A DNA stretch of 64,000 bases. Source: Pyropia yezoensis. Its lineage: Eukaryota > Rhodophyta > Bangiophyceae > Bangiales > Bangiaceae. The stretch spans positions 2,176,590 to 2,240,589 of the forward strand of contig CM020619.1 of the NCBI GenBank assembly GCA_009829735.1, given 5' to 3'. Under the pieces are notes generated by a model. It was not told where the DNA came from and ran no database searches. It saw only the letters and a list, made by a program, of their open reading frames with translations. How positions within the stretch are numbered: the stretch's first letter is position 1; the number at the start of each line of letters is the position of its first letter. A program made the position numbers and the translations under genes. Positions 54,401-64,000 of this stretch are shown here, in pieces.

Positions 54401-55109
54401 GAACCCTCAACCTGGGTGGGACACCCTCCATGTTCACATGGGGCCGAGGAGAGGCGGCCGACTTGGCTTGAGGCTTCTCCTTTCCGGACTTCGGGTCGCT
54501 ACTCGCGCCCGCGTTGAGGGTGACCGCTACTACCGGTCCCTCGTGTTGGTCGATATAGCCGAACTTGGCTCCCGACTTGAAGTACTTGGGCGACGAACTC
54601 AGGTTCATCACCTGGATCCTCGACGGGACTCCGGCTTTGGATTCCATCGTGCCAAGGGCAACATGCACTTGGTGCTTGCGAGCAAGACGGGGGTAAGGGT
54701 GCACCAACCCGTTCCCCGTATAATCAGTTACAACGTCAACGTGCGCCACCGAGTTGGGGGGCAACGTGACTTTACGGGCTAAACGCAGGGTAGCAGTAAG
54801 CCCTTCCCTCACAGAGCAAACAGGCTTCGACTGTGAGACTGTCACAGGAGCCAAAGACCTTCGCTTACCAAGGATGGGGATAGTCTCCCCATTCATCAAC
54901 TTGACCCAGTACTCAGGGCCACAAATCAAAGGCACTTGTGTAACAACATAAGGGGTACCCAGATGCAGGGGTACCGATATATTCTCAACTACACCATAGG
55001 TCACGTCGACCTCATGGGTCCCCAACCTAGTTGGTAGGGTCACGGCACCAATGATGGGAAGTACCCCACCATTGATATCGATCAGATGGTCAGCTTTAGA
55101 CTTCCAACG
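51414..55109 (-). pseudogene. pol: Pol of inner element (protease end, RT, RNase H, integrase, chromodomain), with in-frame stop
   Basis: Same frame as gag, beginning right after its TAA (55112-55110). The protease second half is at about 55100-54900. RT holds LPFGLCNAPATFQRAMD and catalytic YLDDIIVFS (53843-53832). RNase H shows DVDAS, TELEGLAVVWA and CDHRAL. Integrase has the HHCC zinc motif (about 52720-52600), then MDILGPLP, DNGPQFAS and VERFNKT of the DDE site. The C-terminal chromodomain is FDKFIDHGWDEDPDRLMLRV and RWFGYKAKDDTWEYVEDLP. A TAG at 52658-52656 interrupts the integrase zinc domain in the conserved YYWP motif (RYY, stop, PSM), where the outer element has Trp. Otherwise the frame is open, so the damage is recent. 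Confidence 0.93.
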
Positions 55110-57356
55110 TTAGAGCTTCATCTCCGTCGGTAATAGCGACTTGCGTATCAAGGAGGCTCCTGACCCGGTATCTAGTACGATACGGGCACAACAGGCGCGG
55201 CCGGGGGCAAGTTGCACCTGTCCAGCCACCTGGAAGTTCTCACCCGTCAGCACCGCGATGACCCGACGTGGGTTTACGTTCTTGGGAAGTCCTACCCGAG
55301 GTGGGCGGACTCCCTTAGGTCGCCGCAGTATCCGGCACGGTTGGTTCGTCCTCCTGGCCCACTTGGCCGAGGCTGCCGTTGTGAGCTTCGGACGGCCAGC
55401 TCCAACGGTCATTCGTTTCCCGCAGACTTGGCGTCCGAATCTGAGGGCGAACGGGGAAGACGACGAGTCCGAGGACGACGTGTCCGCCTCCTTCGCCGAG
55501 GGTGTGGCGACCGCGACGACCGGTCGAGACCCACCCTCGCGGCGTGAGCGTACTTCGTTCGTAGCCGTCTTCTTACTCGCATTCCTAACAAGTTGTTGGA
55601 TGCGTTTACTCAACTTGGGGCAATCATATGCCCAGTGTCCATCGGAGTTGCAGTTCCAACACCGATTGTCAGTGCCCGGAGGGGTCTTCCCGACTGGGGA
55701 AGACGAAGAGATACCCTGGGAAGCTCCCACGGCAGCTACCACCCTCTCCTTGCGGATTCGGCGTGCCTCTCTCAACTCTCTGGCCTGGCGCGCCTCCTCA
55801 CGTTCCTTGGCCAACTTGGCCCGACGCTCCTGGCGTTGTTCCTCCCGCAACTTGCGGTAGGCCTCACCTCTCCGGTAAGCGAACCTCGCCAACTCGGCCA
55901 GGGTCGCCCGGGCAGTGTTATGCTCCCGGGTCTCCATCCGGACTGACCAATGGAGTCCCTCCACAAACCGACTCTTCACCACAGCTTGTGGATGAAGAAA
56001 CCCACAAAGATTGTTGAGCTTACGAACTCGCTCCGCGAAGGACAACTCGTCCTCCGCCTCTTCCTGATGGGCTTGCGTGAACTCCTCAACTTGAGAAGCC
56101 AACGCTGCTTCGTCCACCATGGCTCTTAACAACCAGTTGACGAGCTCCAAATAGGACGTCACCTCACCAGCGCCTCCACTTGAGGAGCTGGGCATGACGG
56201 ACATAAGTTCTGTCCGCAGGTCTCCCTTCGTAAACTCCTGTAGCATGTAAAAAGCCATGCCTTCACTTATGGCATTGTCGTCACAGGCTTTTGTGAAACG
56301 ACGTAGGAGCTCAAAGACACGGAGGGGGGGAGTTCCATCCCACTCCGCTTTGTGCCCAAAAGAGTGAAGTGTATTCTTCTTGGCACGGCCCATGACTCGG
56401 GCCTGGTCAGGACCATACGCCACCGACTTGTTGTGGAGGGCGTAGGTCTCACAGTCAAAGATCCTCTGGTAGACCGGGTTGGCTACCTGGATCTTGGGCG
56501 GCACCTCACGTTGAGGGAACAGCCGCTGTGGCACTGGGGTAAGTTCACCCTCAGTGCCTGTAGTCCGGCGCGGCGCGCTTGGTGTAGCCGCCGGCGTTTC
56601 CGGGGGGAACTCCCCCGTGAAGGGCGTACGCCCCACCGAGTATGGTGTGGCTCCCTCGTTGGGAGTGACAGGTGTCGCCCCCTGTTCGGGGCGACCCGAG
56701 ATAGGCGTGAGGAGGGATTCCCCCTGCGCCTGCGGGCCCGAAAGCCCCGATCCGGTCTGGACATTAAGGCCATCTGGCAAACTCGCCACAATCTGATTCA
56801 GAATAGTATTCGTCATCGTGACCACCAGGTCCGGCAAAGTCTGCGGCAACACACTGGTCGCCTCCCGACGGACAGTTTCCGCGAGGAGTGGATTGACGAC
56901 TCCAGTTGAGTCTCGGTCCGCCTCCGAGAGTCCACCTGAGGGGTAACCACGTTCCTCAGGTGTCTCAACCGGGGGCATGGGCGCGAGCCCATCGCCGACC
57001 AACGGAGGTCCGCCGTCCTCCGAAAGCCTAGTTGGCGACGGCTCCAAGCCAAAGTTGGCTCCAACCCGAGTGGAACCCGCGGGGACAGTCCTCACCCCTT
57101 GGGACGTTCCCGTTGAGTGTACCACACGGTGGCCAGACTTCGGCCCACCCACATCAGAAGTGTCACCCGAGTGAACTCCCGACTGAGTCGGGGTGGCCTG
57201 TTGCCCGCCCCCACTTCCAGTCCTGCTGGCTTGAGGGACCTCTAGTCCCTCTGCGACCCCAGGTAAACCCACCTGTGTCTCACCAGTATTCAAAGGCACT
57301 GAAGTACGTGCGTCACCCGTGTACTCCCCGGACGACGGGGGGTCCGAGCTAGCCAT
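55110..57356 (-). CDS. gag: Gag and protease start of inner element
   Basis: ATG at 57356 (MASSDPPSSGEYTGD), 748 residues to TAA at 55112-55110. A Gly/Thr/Pro-rich N-terminus precedes the capsid-like part (RVFELLRRFTKACDDNAISE, LSFAERVRKLNNLCGFLHPQ). Then comes a long charged helix (EEQRQERRAKLAKEREEARQ) and one zinc knuckle CWNCNSDGHWAYDC (CX2CX4HX4C). The end contains the protease active site VLDTGSGASLI, with the normal DTG. The TAA falls about 17 residues after the catalytic Asp, inside the protease fold, and the frame then continues directly into the rest of protease and RT. Readthrough is conceivable, but the position inside a domain suggests a nonsense mutation. No frameshift is needed here, unlike in the outer element. 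Confidence 0.88.
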   Translation of the reverse strand: MASSDPPSSGEYTGDARTSVPLNTGETQVGLPGVAEGLEVPQASRTGSGGGQQATPTQSGVHSGDTSDVGGPKSGHRVVHSTGTSQGVRTVPAGSTRVGANFGLEPSPTRLSEDGGPPLVGDGLAPMPPVETPEERGYPSGGLSEADRDSTGVVNPLLAETVRREATSVLPQTLPDLVVTMTNTILNQIVASLPDGLNVQTGSGLSGPQAQGESLLTPISGRPEQGATPVTPNEGATPYSVGRTPFTGEFPPETPAATPSAPRRTTGTEGELTPVPQRLFPQREVPPKIQVANPVYQRIFDCETYALHNKSVAYGPDQARVMGRAKKNTLHSFGHKAEWDGTPPLRVFELLRRFTKACDDNAISEGMAFYMLQEFTKGDLRTELMSVMPSSSSGGAGEVTSYLELVNWLLRAMVDEAALASQVEEFTQAHQEEAEDELSFAERVRKLNNLCGFLHPQAVVKSRFVEGLHWSVRMETREHNTARATLAELARFAYRRGEAYRKLREEQRQERRAKLAKEREEARQARELREARRIRKERVVAAVGASQGISSSSPVGKTPPGTDNRCWNCNSDGHWAYDCPKLSKRIQQLVRNASKKTATNEVRSRREGGSRPVVAVATPSAKEADTSSSDSSSSPFALRFGRQVCGKRMTVGAGRPKLTTAASAKWARRTNQPCRILRRPKGVRPPRVGLPKNVNPRRVIAVLTGENFQVAGQVQLAPGRACCARIVLDTGSGASLIRKSLLPTEMKL

Positions 57357-57455
57357 GTTGGCTAACGATCCGTATGACACGGTCCAAGTCCACCGTTCCT
57401 CTGAGACAGAGGGCCCCCTACACCCGGGTGCACCCGGAGGTAAAGTTTACCTCTG

Positions 57456-57473
57456 TACCCTGCTGCTCCACCA
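57456..57473 (-). other. Primer binding site of inner element
   Basis: Minus strand TGGTGGAGCAGCAGGGTA, two bases inside the 5' LTR. Its first 16 bases are identical to the outer element's site. Confidence 0.8.
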
Positions 57474-57475
57474 AA

Positions 57476-57944
57476 TGTGGCAAAAACCACTTACACACAC
57501 GGCACCCAAGTTGGGGCGGTGTGCAAGGGCTGCCTCCCGTGTCGGGGGAACCGGAAGAAGTGCAAGTCGCACACACTCTGTCCCTGTTGTGGGGCAAACC
57601 CCCCACGGACAAACAAGAGGATGGTGTGTGGTCCAACAGTTTCTTGGTCGGGACGGGGACGCAGGGCCAAGCCCCGCTGTCCCTCCCCTTATCCCCCCAG
57701 GGTCCCCTCAGAATCTCGCCACTCAGAATCTCCCACCCCAGCACCTGCCCACCGGGCCACACGAAAATTCAAGACGATAAATGCAGAAAACCCTCAAATC
57801 CAAGTTGGATTTACTACTAAGCTAACTATCCCAAACTTAGGGAATATGGACCCAAATGCAGGGGGAGGAACGGATCAGGCTAGTGGCCTGCCGCCCCTTG
57901 CATGGCACGTGTTGCCCCCCTACCTGGGGGTCAATACTGCCACA
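57476..57944 (-). repeat. 5' LTR of inner element (469 bp)
   Basis: Pairs with 48200-48668, three differences. On the minus strand it begins TGTGGCAGTATTG and ends TTTTGCCACA. Confidence 0.97.
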
Positions 57945-57949
57945 TCAAC
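57945..57949. repeat. Target-site duplication TCAAC (right copy)
   Basis: Five bases directly after the inner element; see the copy at 48195-48199. Confidence 0.95.
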
Positions 57950-60900
57950 CATGGGTTTGTGTCACCAGTGCTGGAGCACCTGGACGCCAAGGTTCGTGTA
58001 GTCAAGAAAAAGAAGGAACGCATCCCACCCTCTACCTTGACTCTCTTCAAACCGGTGCTCCTACCTCCTCGCTCGGAGACCAAGGTTCAAGGTACGACCC
58101 GGACTGCAGGTCAATGCCTGATCTACGGACGTAAGGAATTTTTGGCGAAACACCGGTTATACTTGGCCCACGGACATCACAAGAAGGTGGAGAGGCACAC
58201 CCCGTTCTCGGTGCTGATCGTCAACGTGAGCCGGAAGCCAATAACTCTCGCCAAGGGCACCCGAGCTGGTACAGCAGAGCCTTACCGGGGGTCCGCCCGT
58301 GCTATGAGCAAGGAAGACCTCTTGAACCTGCAACAAGAGCTGGCATTCAACTTGACGGCCTTAGACGTACCTCCGAAACAAGAGCAGGCTGGCAGCGACA
58401 CTCCGAGGCTCGCACAAGCACCACCCGGGATGCCGAAGGTCAAACAAGAAAATGTTCCTCCCGACTTGAAGGAGGCACTGGAGAAGCTTCTCCAGGAATA
58501 TCGGCACCTGTGGTCTGGAGAGCTGGGCAAGATGGACGCCACTCTACACCGGATTCAACTCAAGCCGGATGCCAAGCCAGTGCACCTGCAACCATACCGG
58601 GCTGGACCTCATCGCCGGGATGAGATTGAGAAGCAGGTTAACAAGATGCTCAAGATGGATGTTATCGAGCCGTCTGTTGGCGAGTGGGCCTTCCCGGTGG
58701 TAGTCGTCCCAAAACCTGGCGGTCACTTCCGTTTCTGCGTTGACTACAGACGCCTGAACGAGATGACAGTCAAGGATGTATACCCGATACCCCGGATGGA
58801 TTATCGCATCGACTTTCTTTGTGATGCCACCCTCTTCTCGACGCTGGATTGTAATGCCGGTTACTGGCAGATCCCTCTGGCTGACGAGGACAAGAACAAG
58901 ACTACCTTCACGTGCCACCTGGGACTATTCCGGTGCAAGCGTCTTCCTTTTGGTCTCACCAATGCTCCGGCAACCTTCCAAAGAGCCATCGACATCATCC
59001 TGTCCGGGCTAAGGTGGAGAACATGTTTGGTCTACCTGGACGACATTATCGTGTTCTCCAAGACCCCAGCGGAGCACCTGGAGCACCTTCGGGAGGTCCT
59101 GGCCCTCCTGTCCAAGGCTGGAGTTACCATCAAGGCCGAGAAGTGCCACCTGTTTGAGACTGAGGTGGAGTACCTGGGGCACGTACTGAGTCCGGGGGAG
59201 CTCCGAGTCAATGAGAAGAACATCAAGGCCCTCCGGCATGCACGGCAACCTAAGACCCAGACGGAACTCAAGAGCTTCCTGGGTATGTGCAACGTTTACC
59301 GCCGGTTCGTAAGGGACTATGCCCTGATTGCCCGGCCATTGACCAAGCTCACCAGCAAGAAGCTCCCCGCACAACTCCCGGTGTTCGACGAGAAGCAGAC
59401 CGCGGCCTTCGAAGAGCTCAAGAAGCGCCTGACCACAACTCCAGTACTGGCGTTACCCAAGCGGGAGGGCCAGTTTGTCCTGGAGACTGATGCCTGTGGC
59501 GTCCAGGTGGGGTGCTCTCTACTCCAGCAGCAACCTGATGGGCACTTCCTCCCGATAGGCTACTACAGCCGCGTCCTGACTCCAGCTGAGAAGAATTATT
59601 CCACGACGGAGCGCGAGTGCTTAGCGGTCGTCTGGGCTTGCTTCTTGTTACGCCCACATCTTGAAGGACAAGAGTTCCTCATCCGGAGGGATCACGCCAG
59701 CCTAAGGTGGCTGCTATGTATGGACAGCAGCCAAGGAAGGGTCGCCCGGTGGCGCCTACGCCTTTCAGAATTCAAGTACAAGGTGTGCACCAGAGCAGGG
59801 AGGGAGCACCACTGCGCCGACACCATGTCCCGGCTGGAGACTCCTGCAGCCGACACCGGTCCTATCCCGGAGGAAATACCTTGTTTCATCCTCCCGAATG
59901 TCGGACGTGGCTGGCATGCTCCCCTGTATGAGACACCTGAAGCTCATCAACCGGTAACCATTCACCGGATGCTGGAGGCACAACTGACGGATCCTCAATG
60001 CTTGGAGCTTCGTCACCAGATGGACCTGAACCGGAACAGTCGTTTCTCTGAGTCTACGGACGGACTCCTAGTACGGGTGTCACCCTTCGATGGGGCAACT
60101 CAAGTCTACGTACCCCGGAGTCTACGGGCTGACATCCTCCGCCTGGAGCACTCGTCTCCCCAGGCCGGACATCCTGGTATCAACCGGATGTATGCGTCAA
60201 TGCGACGACTTTATTACTGGGAAACCATGGCCAGTGACGTCCATAAGCACTTGGAGGCTTGTGTCTCTTGTGAAAGGAACCGGTTGTCCCAGAGGAAGAA
60301 GACTTCTAAGCTACGCCTATTTCCAGCGGCGGAGCCCTTTGCAAGTTTAAGCATGGACATCCTGGGGCCCCTACCTGAAACATCCAGTGGCAACATATAC
60401 CTGCTCATCATTTGTGACCGGTTCTCCAAGTTCACTCGAGCAATCCCGCTGAGGACCATTACGGCCCTGGATGTTACGTCAGCCTTCTGCGAGTACTGGA
60501 TAGCTGCCTACGGCCCTCCAGACTCCGTCTTGACGGACAATGGCCCCCAGTTTGCATCCCTGTTCTTCCAAGGAGTCTGTGACCTGATGGGTATCAAGAA
60601 CTTGTTCACTACGACATACCACCCGCAAACGAACGGCCAGGTGGAACGATTCAATCGGACTCTGGTGGACATGCTACGGCACTACGTGGAGGAGCATCAA
60701 GAAGACTGGGACGAGCTTCTGGCTGTCCTCACGCTAGCCTACAACTCCCGAGTTCACCGGAAAACGGGGGTCGCTCCACTCGACTTCGTCACCCCAAGGC
60801 GGCTGACCAACTTCTCCCTGGAAAGAATACCAGACGGTCTCCAGCCTGCACTGAAGTCAGGTCCCAAGGCAAAGGATGAGTTCCTGGAACAACTGAAGCT

Positions 60901-61756
60901 CCTGCTCCCAAGAGTCAAGGAGTCAATATCAAAGACCCAGGAGCGATACAAGCGGGACTACGACAAAGGAGTCCGGGAAAAGAACAAGGAATTGGGTGGT
61001 GGCGACTGGGTTTTTGTGGACAACCATAGCAAGACCCGGGGGAAGCTGGACTCTAAGACGGATGGACCTTATGAGATCCTGAATACAGATGGCTGGACCT
61101 TTGTTCTAGACGTGGATGGCTCCCCGTACCGGGTGAGCAGCGACCATGTCACCCGAGCTCCACCGCCAAGCAAACGGGACTTGACCCGGCGCAAGCGGGC
61201 CGCAGTACCCTGGCTATCCCAAGAAGATGGCCGGGAATATGTCTACGTCAAGTTTGTGGACCATGCCTGGAGGAGCGGGCGCTTGTACCTGCGAGTACGC
61301 TGGTTCGGTCTTAACCCGGCAGATGATACCTGGTAACCCTCAAACCGGTTACCCATCGCGGACGTCTGCGCCTACACGCGACGGAACGGGATTGAGGGCA
61401 CTCCGGTGGCCAGAGCCGACAAGATCCTGGAATTGGACTCGGAGGAGGACCAGGAGGAAGGGGCTGATCAAGACCCACGGGACGAGCCGAGCTCACCCGC
61501 AACGGACGCGGAACAAGAGGAGTGCGAAGAAGGGAACGGGTATATCAAGGAGAACACGCAATACAAGCATGGAACAATCAAGGAAAACAAGCACCCGCTC
61601 GGGCAACCCTTCTCTCCGCCTCTTCCCTCCTCGCTTCTCCCAAGACCCTCACCCTCCTTGCCTCCAACTACTACTCCCGGCGCGGACGCTGAGCCGCGGG
61701 AGTGTCCTCCAGCGCTGCCTCCGCGGCACGACGGGAACCGGAGGAAGGCGGGATGA
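57950..61756 (+). pseudogene. pol: Pol of outer element, 3' part (RT, RNase H, integrase, chromodomain), with premature stop
   Basis: The frame continues exactly from 48199. RT spans about 58440-59300 with LPFGLTNAPATFQRAID and YLDDIIVFS (YLDD at 59033). RNase H is ETDACGVQVGCSLLQQQ, TERECLAVVWA and RRDHASLRWL. Integrase begins with the zinc motif (HSSPQAGHPGI, RLYYWETM, CVSCERN), then MDILGPLP, DNGPQFAS and VERFNRT. The chromodomain is VKFVDHAWRSGRLYLRVRWF followed by DDTW. There a TAA (61334-61336) stands where the inner element has Glu. The same frame goes on with LPIADVCAYTRRNGI, matching the inner chromodomain end, then an acidic tail to TGA at 61754. So the stop is a mutation inside the chromodomain. 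All catalytic residues of RT and integrase are present. Confidence 0.93.
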
Positions 61757-63787
61757 CGTAGTGCGGTGGGCGCGGCGCTTCCAGGTATGACGCCATCGGA
61801 GTAGTACCGGTAGTTGCCGGGCGCTCCCGCTCATCCAGATATGCCTGTCGGCGCCCCTGGAAGCCAGTGAAGGTCTCTGACCACTGCTGGGCCAAGCCAT
61901 GCCGCGTCAAAGTCGCCAGAAGTTCGCCAACCACCGGGCTGTCCGACATCTGGCCGCTGTCCGCGCACGCAAGCACCCGGTCAACCACGTTGTTCAAGAC
62001 GCTGGCGTAAGTACCCAGCACCAGAGAAGACCCGACGCCTTCAACCTGTACCGGAAGACGACCCAGCTGGTCTTCAATCATACCGACGTCGTACTGGTCG
62101 CATGTCGGGCCACCTTGGTTCAGGTACCAGTCAGGCACCCGGAAGCGGGTAAGGCGCAGAGTCGGCGCCGGGATCTCGAACCGCCCCGAGGTTGCCCCTA
62201 CCGGACGGTCCACAACAGCCCCAGAAACCGGATTCCCCAACTCAAGAAGAGGTACAGGACCGCCGACAGTTGAAGAAGGTGCCCGAGGAAGAACGGCCGG
62301 AGTGGTCGGCGACAGGACGGCCACGCCAAGACTCGCTGCGGACAAGCGCGGTGCCGGAGGAGCCTGAAGTACCGGCACAGCCGGAGCGGGGCGCAAACGC
62401 GCCGGCGACGGTTCAGGCGAAGCCACCGGGGCGACAGGGGCAACAGGAGGAAGCGGAGCCGCCGCAGACGCCCGACCACCGCTGCGGCCCAACTCGACTC
62501 TTGTACCGGCGGCCAAGTTGGCAGGAGATCGAGGGCGACCGGAGCAGGAAAGCCGCCTAGCTGCGGCCACGCCGGAAGCGGCGTCGCCAGCTGCACCTTG
62601 GCCGGAGAAGACTGGTAGACCACCTGCACCCAACCGGAGCCATCCCGACGCGGGCTGTTCTGGTCGGCGATCGCGTTCAAGAAGCTCCGGTCCTGCACCG
62701 GCAGACGACGCCGGAAGTCGATCATCGCCTGGAAGAGCTCCTTGTACTCCTCGTCCAGGCTACAGCGGAAGTCTACGGTCAGCTTGTCAACAATCCAGAC
62801 CATCAGGAGGTCGGGGAGGAACCAAAGCCGGTTGGACACTAAAACCTCGTGGAGCCAGTGGTTGGCCGCCAAGACCGTAAACTCGGAGGTGTACATCATG
62901 TACGGGATCGAGTGGAAGAAGCCCTTGATCGACGCCTGGGTCAAGGCGTCCAAGAAGTACCAGGTGAAGGGGATGCTGGATGGAGCAAACCCGACTGGGA
63001 TCTCGATTTCCTGCTGCTGCGGGATGACCTTGGGGTAGTACGCCGCCCGGTTGGCCTTGTCCAGCTTCCAGAACCCCTGATGGTTGCAGCTCACGATGAA
63101 GTCACGCTGGCGGCCGCGTCGCTCGCCTTGCTCTCGCGCCGGCGACAACTTGGAGTATTTCCGGGTCAGGAAAGGCGGCTCCAGAGCGACCATGCTCGGA
63201 CGGGGATCGCAGTTCAGGCTCCCCGACCCCTTGAGGGCCTCGTCCCAGACCTTGCGTGCCCGATGGACGTACCCTTCCTCCTCTGGCCACCGGACAACGG
63301 ACGCAGACACGCGACGCTCGGTCAAGGGTAGATCCAGCACCAGCGCGAAAGGGAGATCCTCCAGGCGAGCAACCCAAGAGGAACCTGAGAAGCTCTGGGA
63401 GCGGTCTTGTGCCAGGCGCATCCGGTCCGCCGCATGAAGACGAGTCTTGTCCATCTCAGTCAAGACTCCGCGCTGGAGTTCCTTGCGCCAGATGTCCAAG
63501 CAATCCTGTTGGCACTGGGCCGCGCTGGCGTTGCCGACCGCCGTGGAGTAGCGCCGGCCCGCCAGAGGATCCTGCCCAAGAAGCATCTCCGGGAGACCCA
63601 CCGGGGGGGTCTCGACCGGGTGCAACGCGGAAGCCGGGGGAACCCGTTCCGTCCCCGCCGTGGCGACCGGCGCCGGCATCGACACCCGAGGAACCGGAGG
63701 CAGGAGAGGGGCGCGACTACCCGCGTTCTCCTCCGCAACACTCGCCGCCGGAACCACGGGCCCAGCTTGGATCTCGGAACTGGACAT
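61671..63787 (-). pseudogene. Antisense accessory ORF of outer element, frameshifted
   Basis: ATG at 63787 on the minus strand (MSSSEIQAGPVVPAASVAEE), about 190 bases inside the 3' LTR, reading toward pol. The first part is coherent: VVRWPEEEGYVHRARKVWDE, AYYPKVIPQQQEIEIPVGF, SEFTVLAANHWLHEVLVSN and MIDFRRRLPVQDRSFLNAI. It aligns in order with the inner antisense protein. Near 62.5 kb the frame shifts by one base into a second open frame that ends at 61671 (FRVPDWYLNQGGPTCDQYDV, LADSG-like region, SYLEAPRPPHYVIPP). Its 3' end overlaps the pol tail by about 85 bp, tail to tail. Function unknown. The shift is taken as decay, although an intron cannot be excluded. Confidence 0.7.
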
Positions 63788-63961
63788 GACGTCCAGAATC
63801 CGGGGGGGAACAAGAGGGCCAAGGTGAAGAAGAAAGGGGGGGGGACAGAATCGGAGCAGGTGATCGTGACCGGGGTGAAGACGCTTGACCTCGGCACCGG
63901 TGTGGACGTGCTCGAGGCTGTGCACCGTGGCACCTGGTTCGGCCCGAGGACGTGCCGGACT

Positions 63962-63971
63962 AGGGAGGGAG
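63962..63971 (+). other. Polypurine tract of outer element
   Basis: AGGGAGGGAG lies three bases before the 3' LTR start, the position expected for the plus-strand primer. Confidence 0.7.
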
Positions 63972-63974
63972 CTA

Positions 63975-64000
63975 TGTAGCATCCCTGGCCCCGACTTGGC
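63975..64000 (+). repeat. 3' LTR of outer element, first 26 bases only
   Basis: TGTAGCATCCCTGGCCCCGA and six further bases are identical to 45146-45171. The rest lies beyond the window. Confidence 0.9.

Larger units (their letters stand above)
48200..57944 (-). mobile_element. Inner Ty3/gypsy chromodomain LTR retrotransposon, full length (9745 bp)
   Basis: Complete element on the minus strand inserted into the outer pol gene. LTRs of 469 bp at both ends, 7-bp terminal inverted repeats TGTGGCA/TGCCACA, 5-bp target duplication TCAAC. Order on the minus strand: 5' LTR (57944-57476), primer site, gag-protease, RT, RNase H, integrase, chromodomain, about 600 bp spacer, then an ORF on the opposite strand (49007-50815), purine tract, 3' LTR (48668-48200). 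The LTRs differ at three positions (48249, 48274, 48441), so insertion is recent. The gag-pol frame has two in-frame stops (55112 and 52658). Confidence 0.97.
45146..64000 (+). mobile_element. Outer Ty3/gypsy chromodomain LTR retrotransposon, split by inner element, 3' end cut by window
   Basis: Order on the + strand: 5' LTR, primer site, gag, -1 frameshift site, protease, [inner element], RT, RNase H, integrase, chromodomain, antisense ORF, purine tract, start of 3' LTR at 63975. The first 26 bases of the 3' LTR are identical to the 5' LTR. Removing 48200-57944 and one TCAAC copy rejoins pol in frame. Without the insertion the element would be about 9.65 kb if the 3' LTR has the same 571 bp. 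Protease-RT-RNase H-integrase order and the chromodomain place it among Ty3/gypsy chromoviruses. Inactive now: split by insertion, with a premature stop in the chromodomain and a broken antisense ORF. Confidence 0.93.

Noticed and set aside
1-64000. tRNA, rRNA, riboswitch or ribosome binding site features
   Set aside because: I looked for cloverleaf-like and rRNA-like strings and saw none; bacterial signals do not apply in this eukaryotic context.

Overview
The window looks like nuclear DNA of a photosynthetic eukaryote with very high GC. A plastid-type phosphoribulokinase with an N-terminal targeting extension shows photosynthesis. Genes are mostly single-exon or carry a few short GT-AG introns, and long G or C homopolymers and Ala/Gly-rich linkers are everywhere. 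Together with a Rho GTPase, an F-box/JmjC protein and a sphingolipid desaturase, this fits a bangialean red alga (Porphyra/Pyropia type). That assignment is inference; no rRNA or organelle marker is present to prove it.

Region 1 to 45 kb holds host genes at about one per 3 kb on both strands: F-box/JmjC oxygenase (+, 1.5-3.7 kb), mitochondrial carrier (+, 5.3-6.6), membrane-anchored methyltransferase-like protein with a decayed partial tandem copy (+, 11.8-13.75), class I phosphatidylinositol transfer protein (+, 14.3-15.8, three exons), TMCO1-type ER protein (+, 18.65-19.96, two exons), Ala-rich hypothetical (-, 20.7-21.5), sphingolipid delta-4 desaturase (+, 22.5-23.6), SNM1-type DNA repair nuclease (-, 24.4-26.4) divergent from exosome subunit RRP4 (+, 26.7-27.8), phosphoribulokinase (-, 28.0-29.3), Rho-family GTPase (-, 30.9-32.4, three exons), a RhoGAP-like protein lacking its arginine finger (-, 35.9-37.6), and an Ala-rich putative membrane protein (+, 40.7-42.2). 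The spaces are GC-rich low complexity, or lower-GC tracts (about 7.6-10.7, 33.2-34.8, 42.3-45.1 kb) that hold a 155-bp foldback repeat, strong palindromes and the tail of a pogo/Tigger-like transposase.

Region 45.1 to 64 kb is two nested Ty3/gypsy chromodomain LTR retrotransposons. The outer one (+) starts at 45146, and its 3' LTR is cut by the window end. It is split inside pol by a complete inner element (-, 48200-57944) with 469-bp LTRs that differ at 3 positions, flanked by a 5-bp duplication TCAAC. Both elements share primer-site sequence and layout: gag, protease, RT, RNase H and integrase with a chromodomain, then a long ORF on the opposite strand that starts next to the 3' LTR and runs toward pol. 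The two antisense proteins are recognisably related. The outer element has a textbook -1 frameshift heptamer (GGGAAAC) at the gag/pol overlap; the inner element is a single frame. Both pol genes carry in-frame stops, so neither copy looks autonomous now. The conserved antisense gene is the best candidate here for something undescribed.

Several host gene models change frame exactly at long G/C homopolymers. These may be assembly indels or unrecognised short introns, and the affected models should be read with that in mind.
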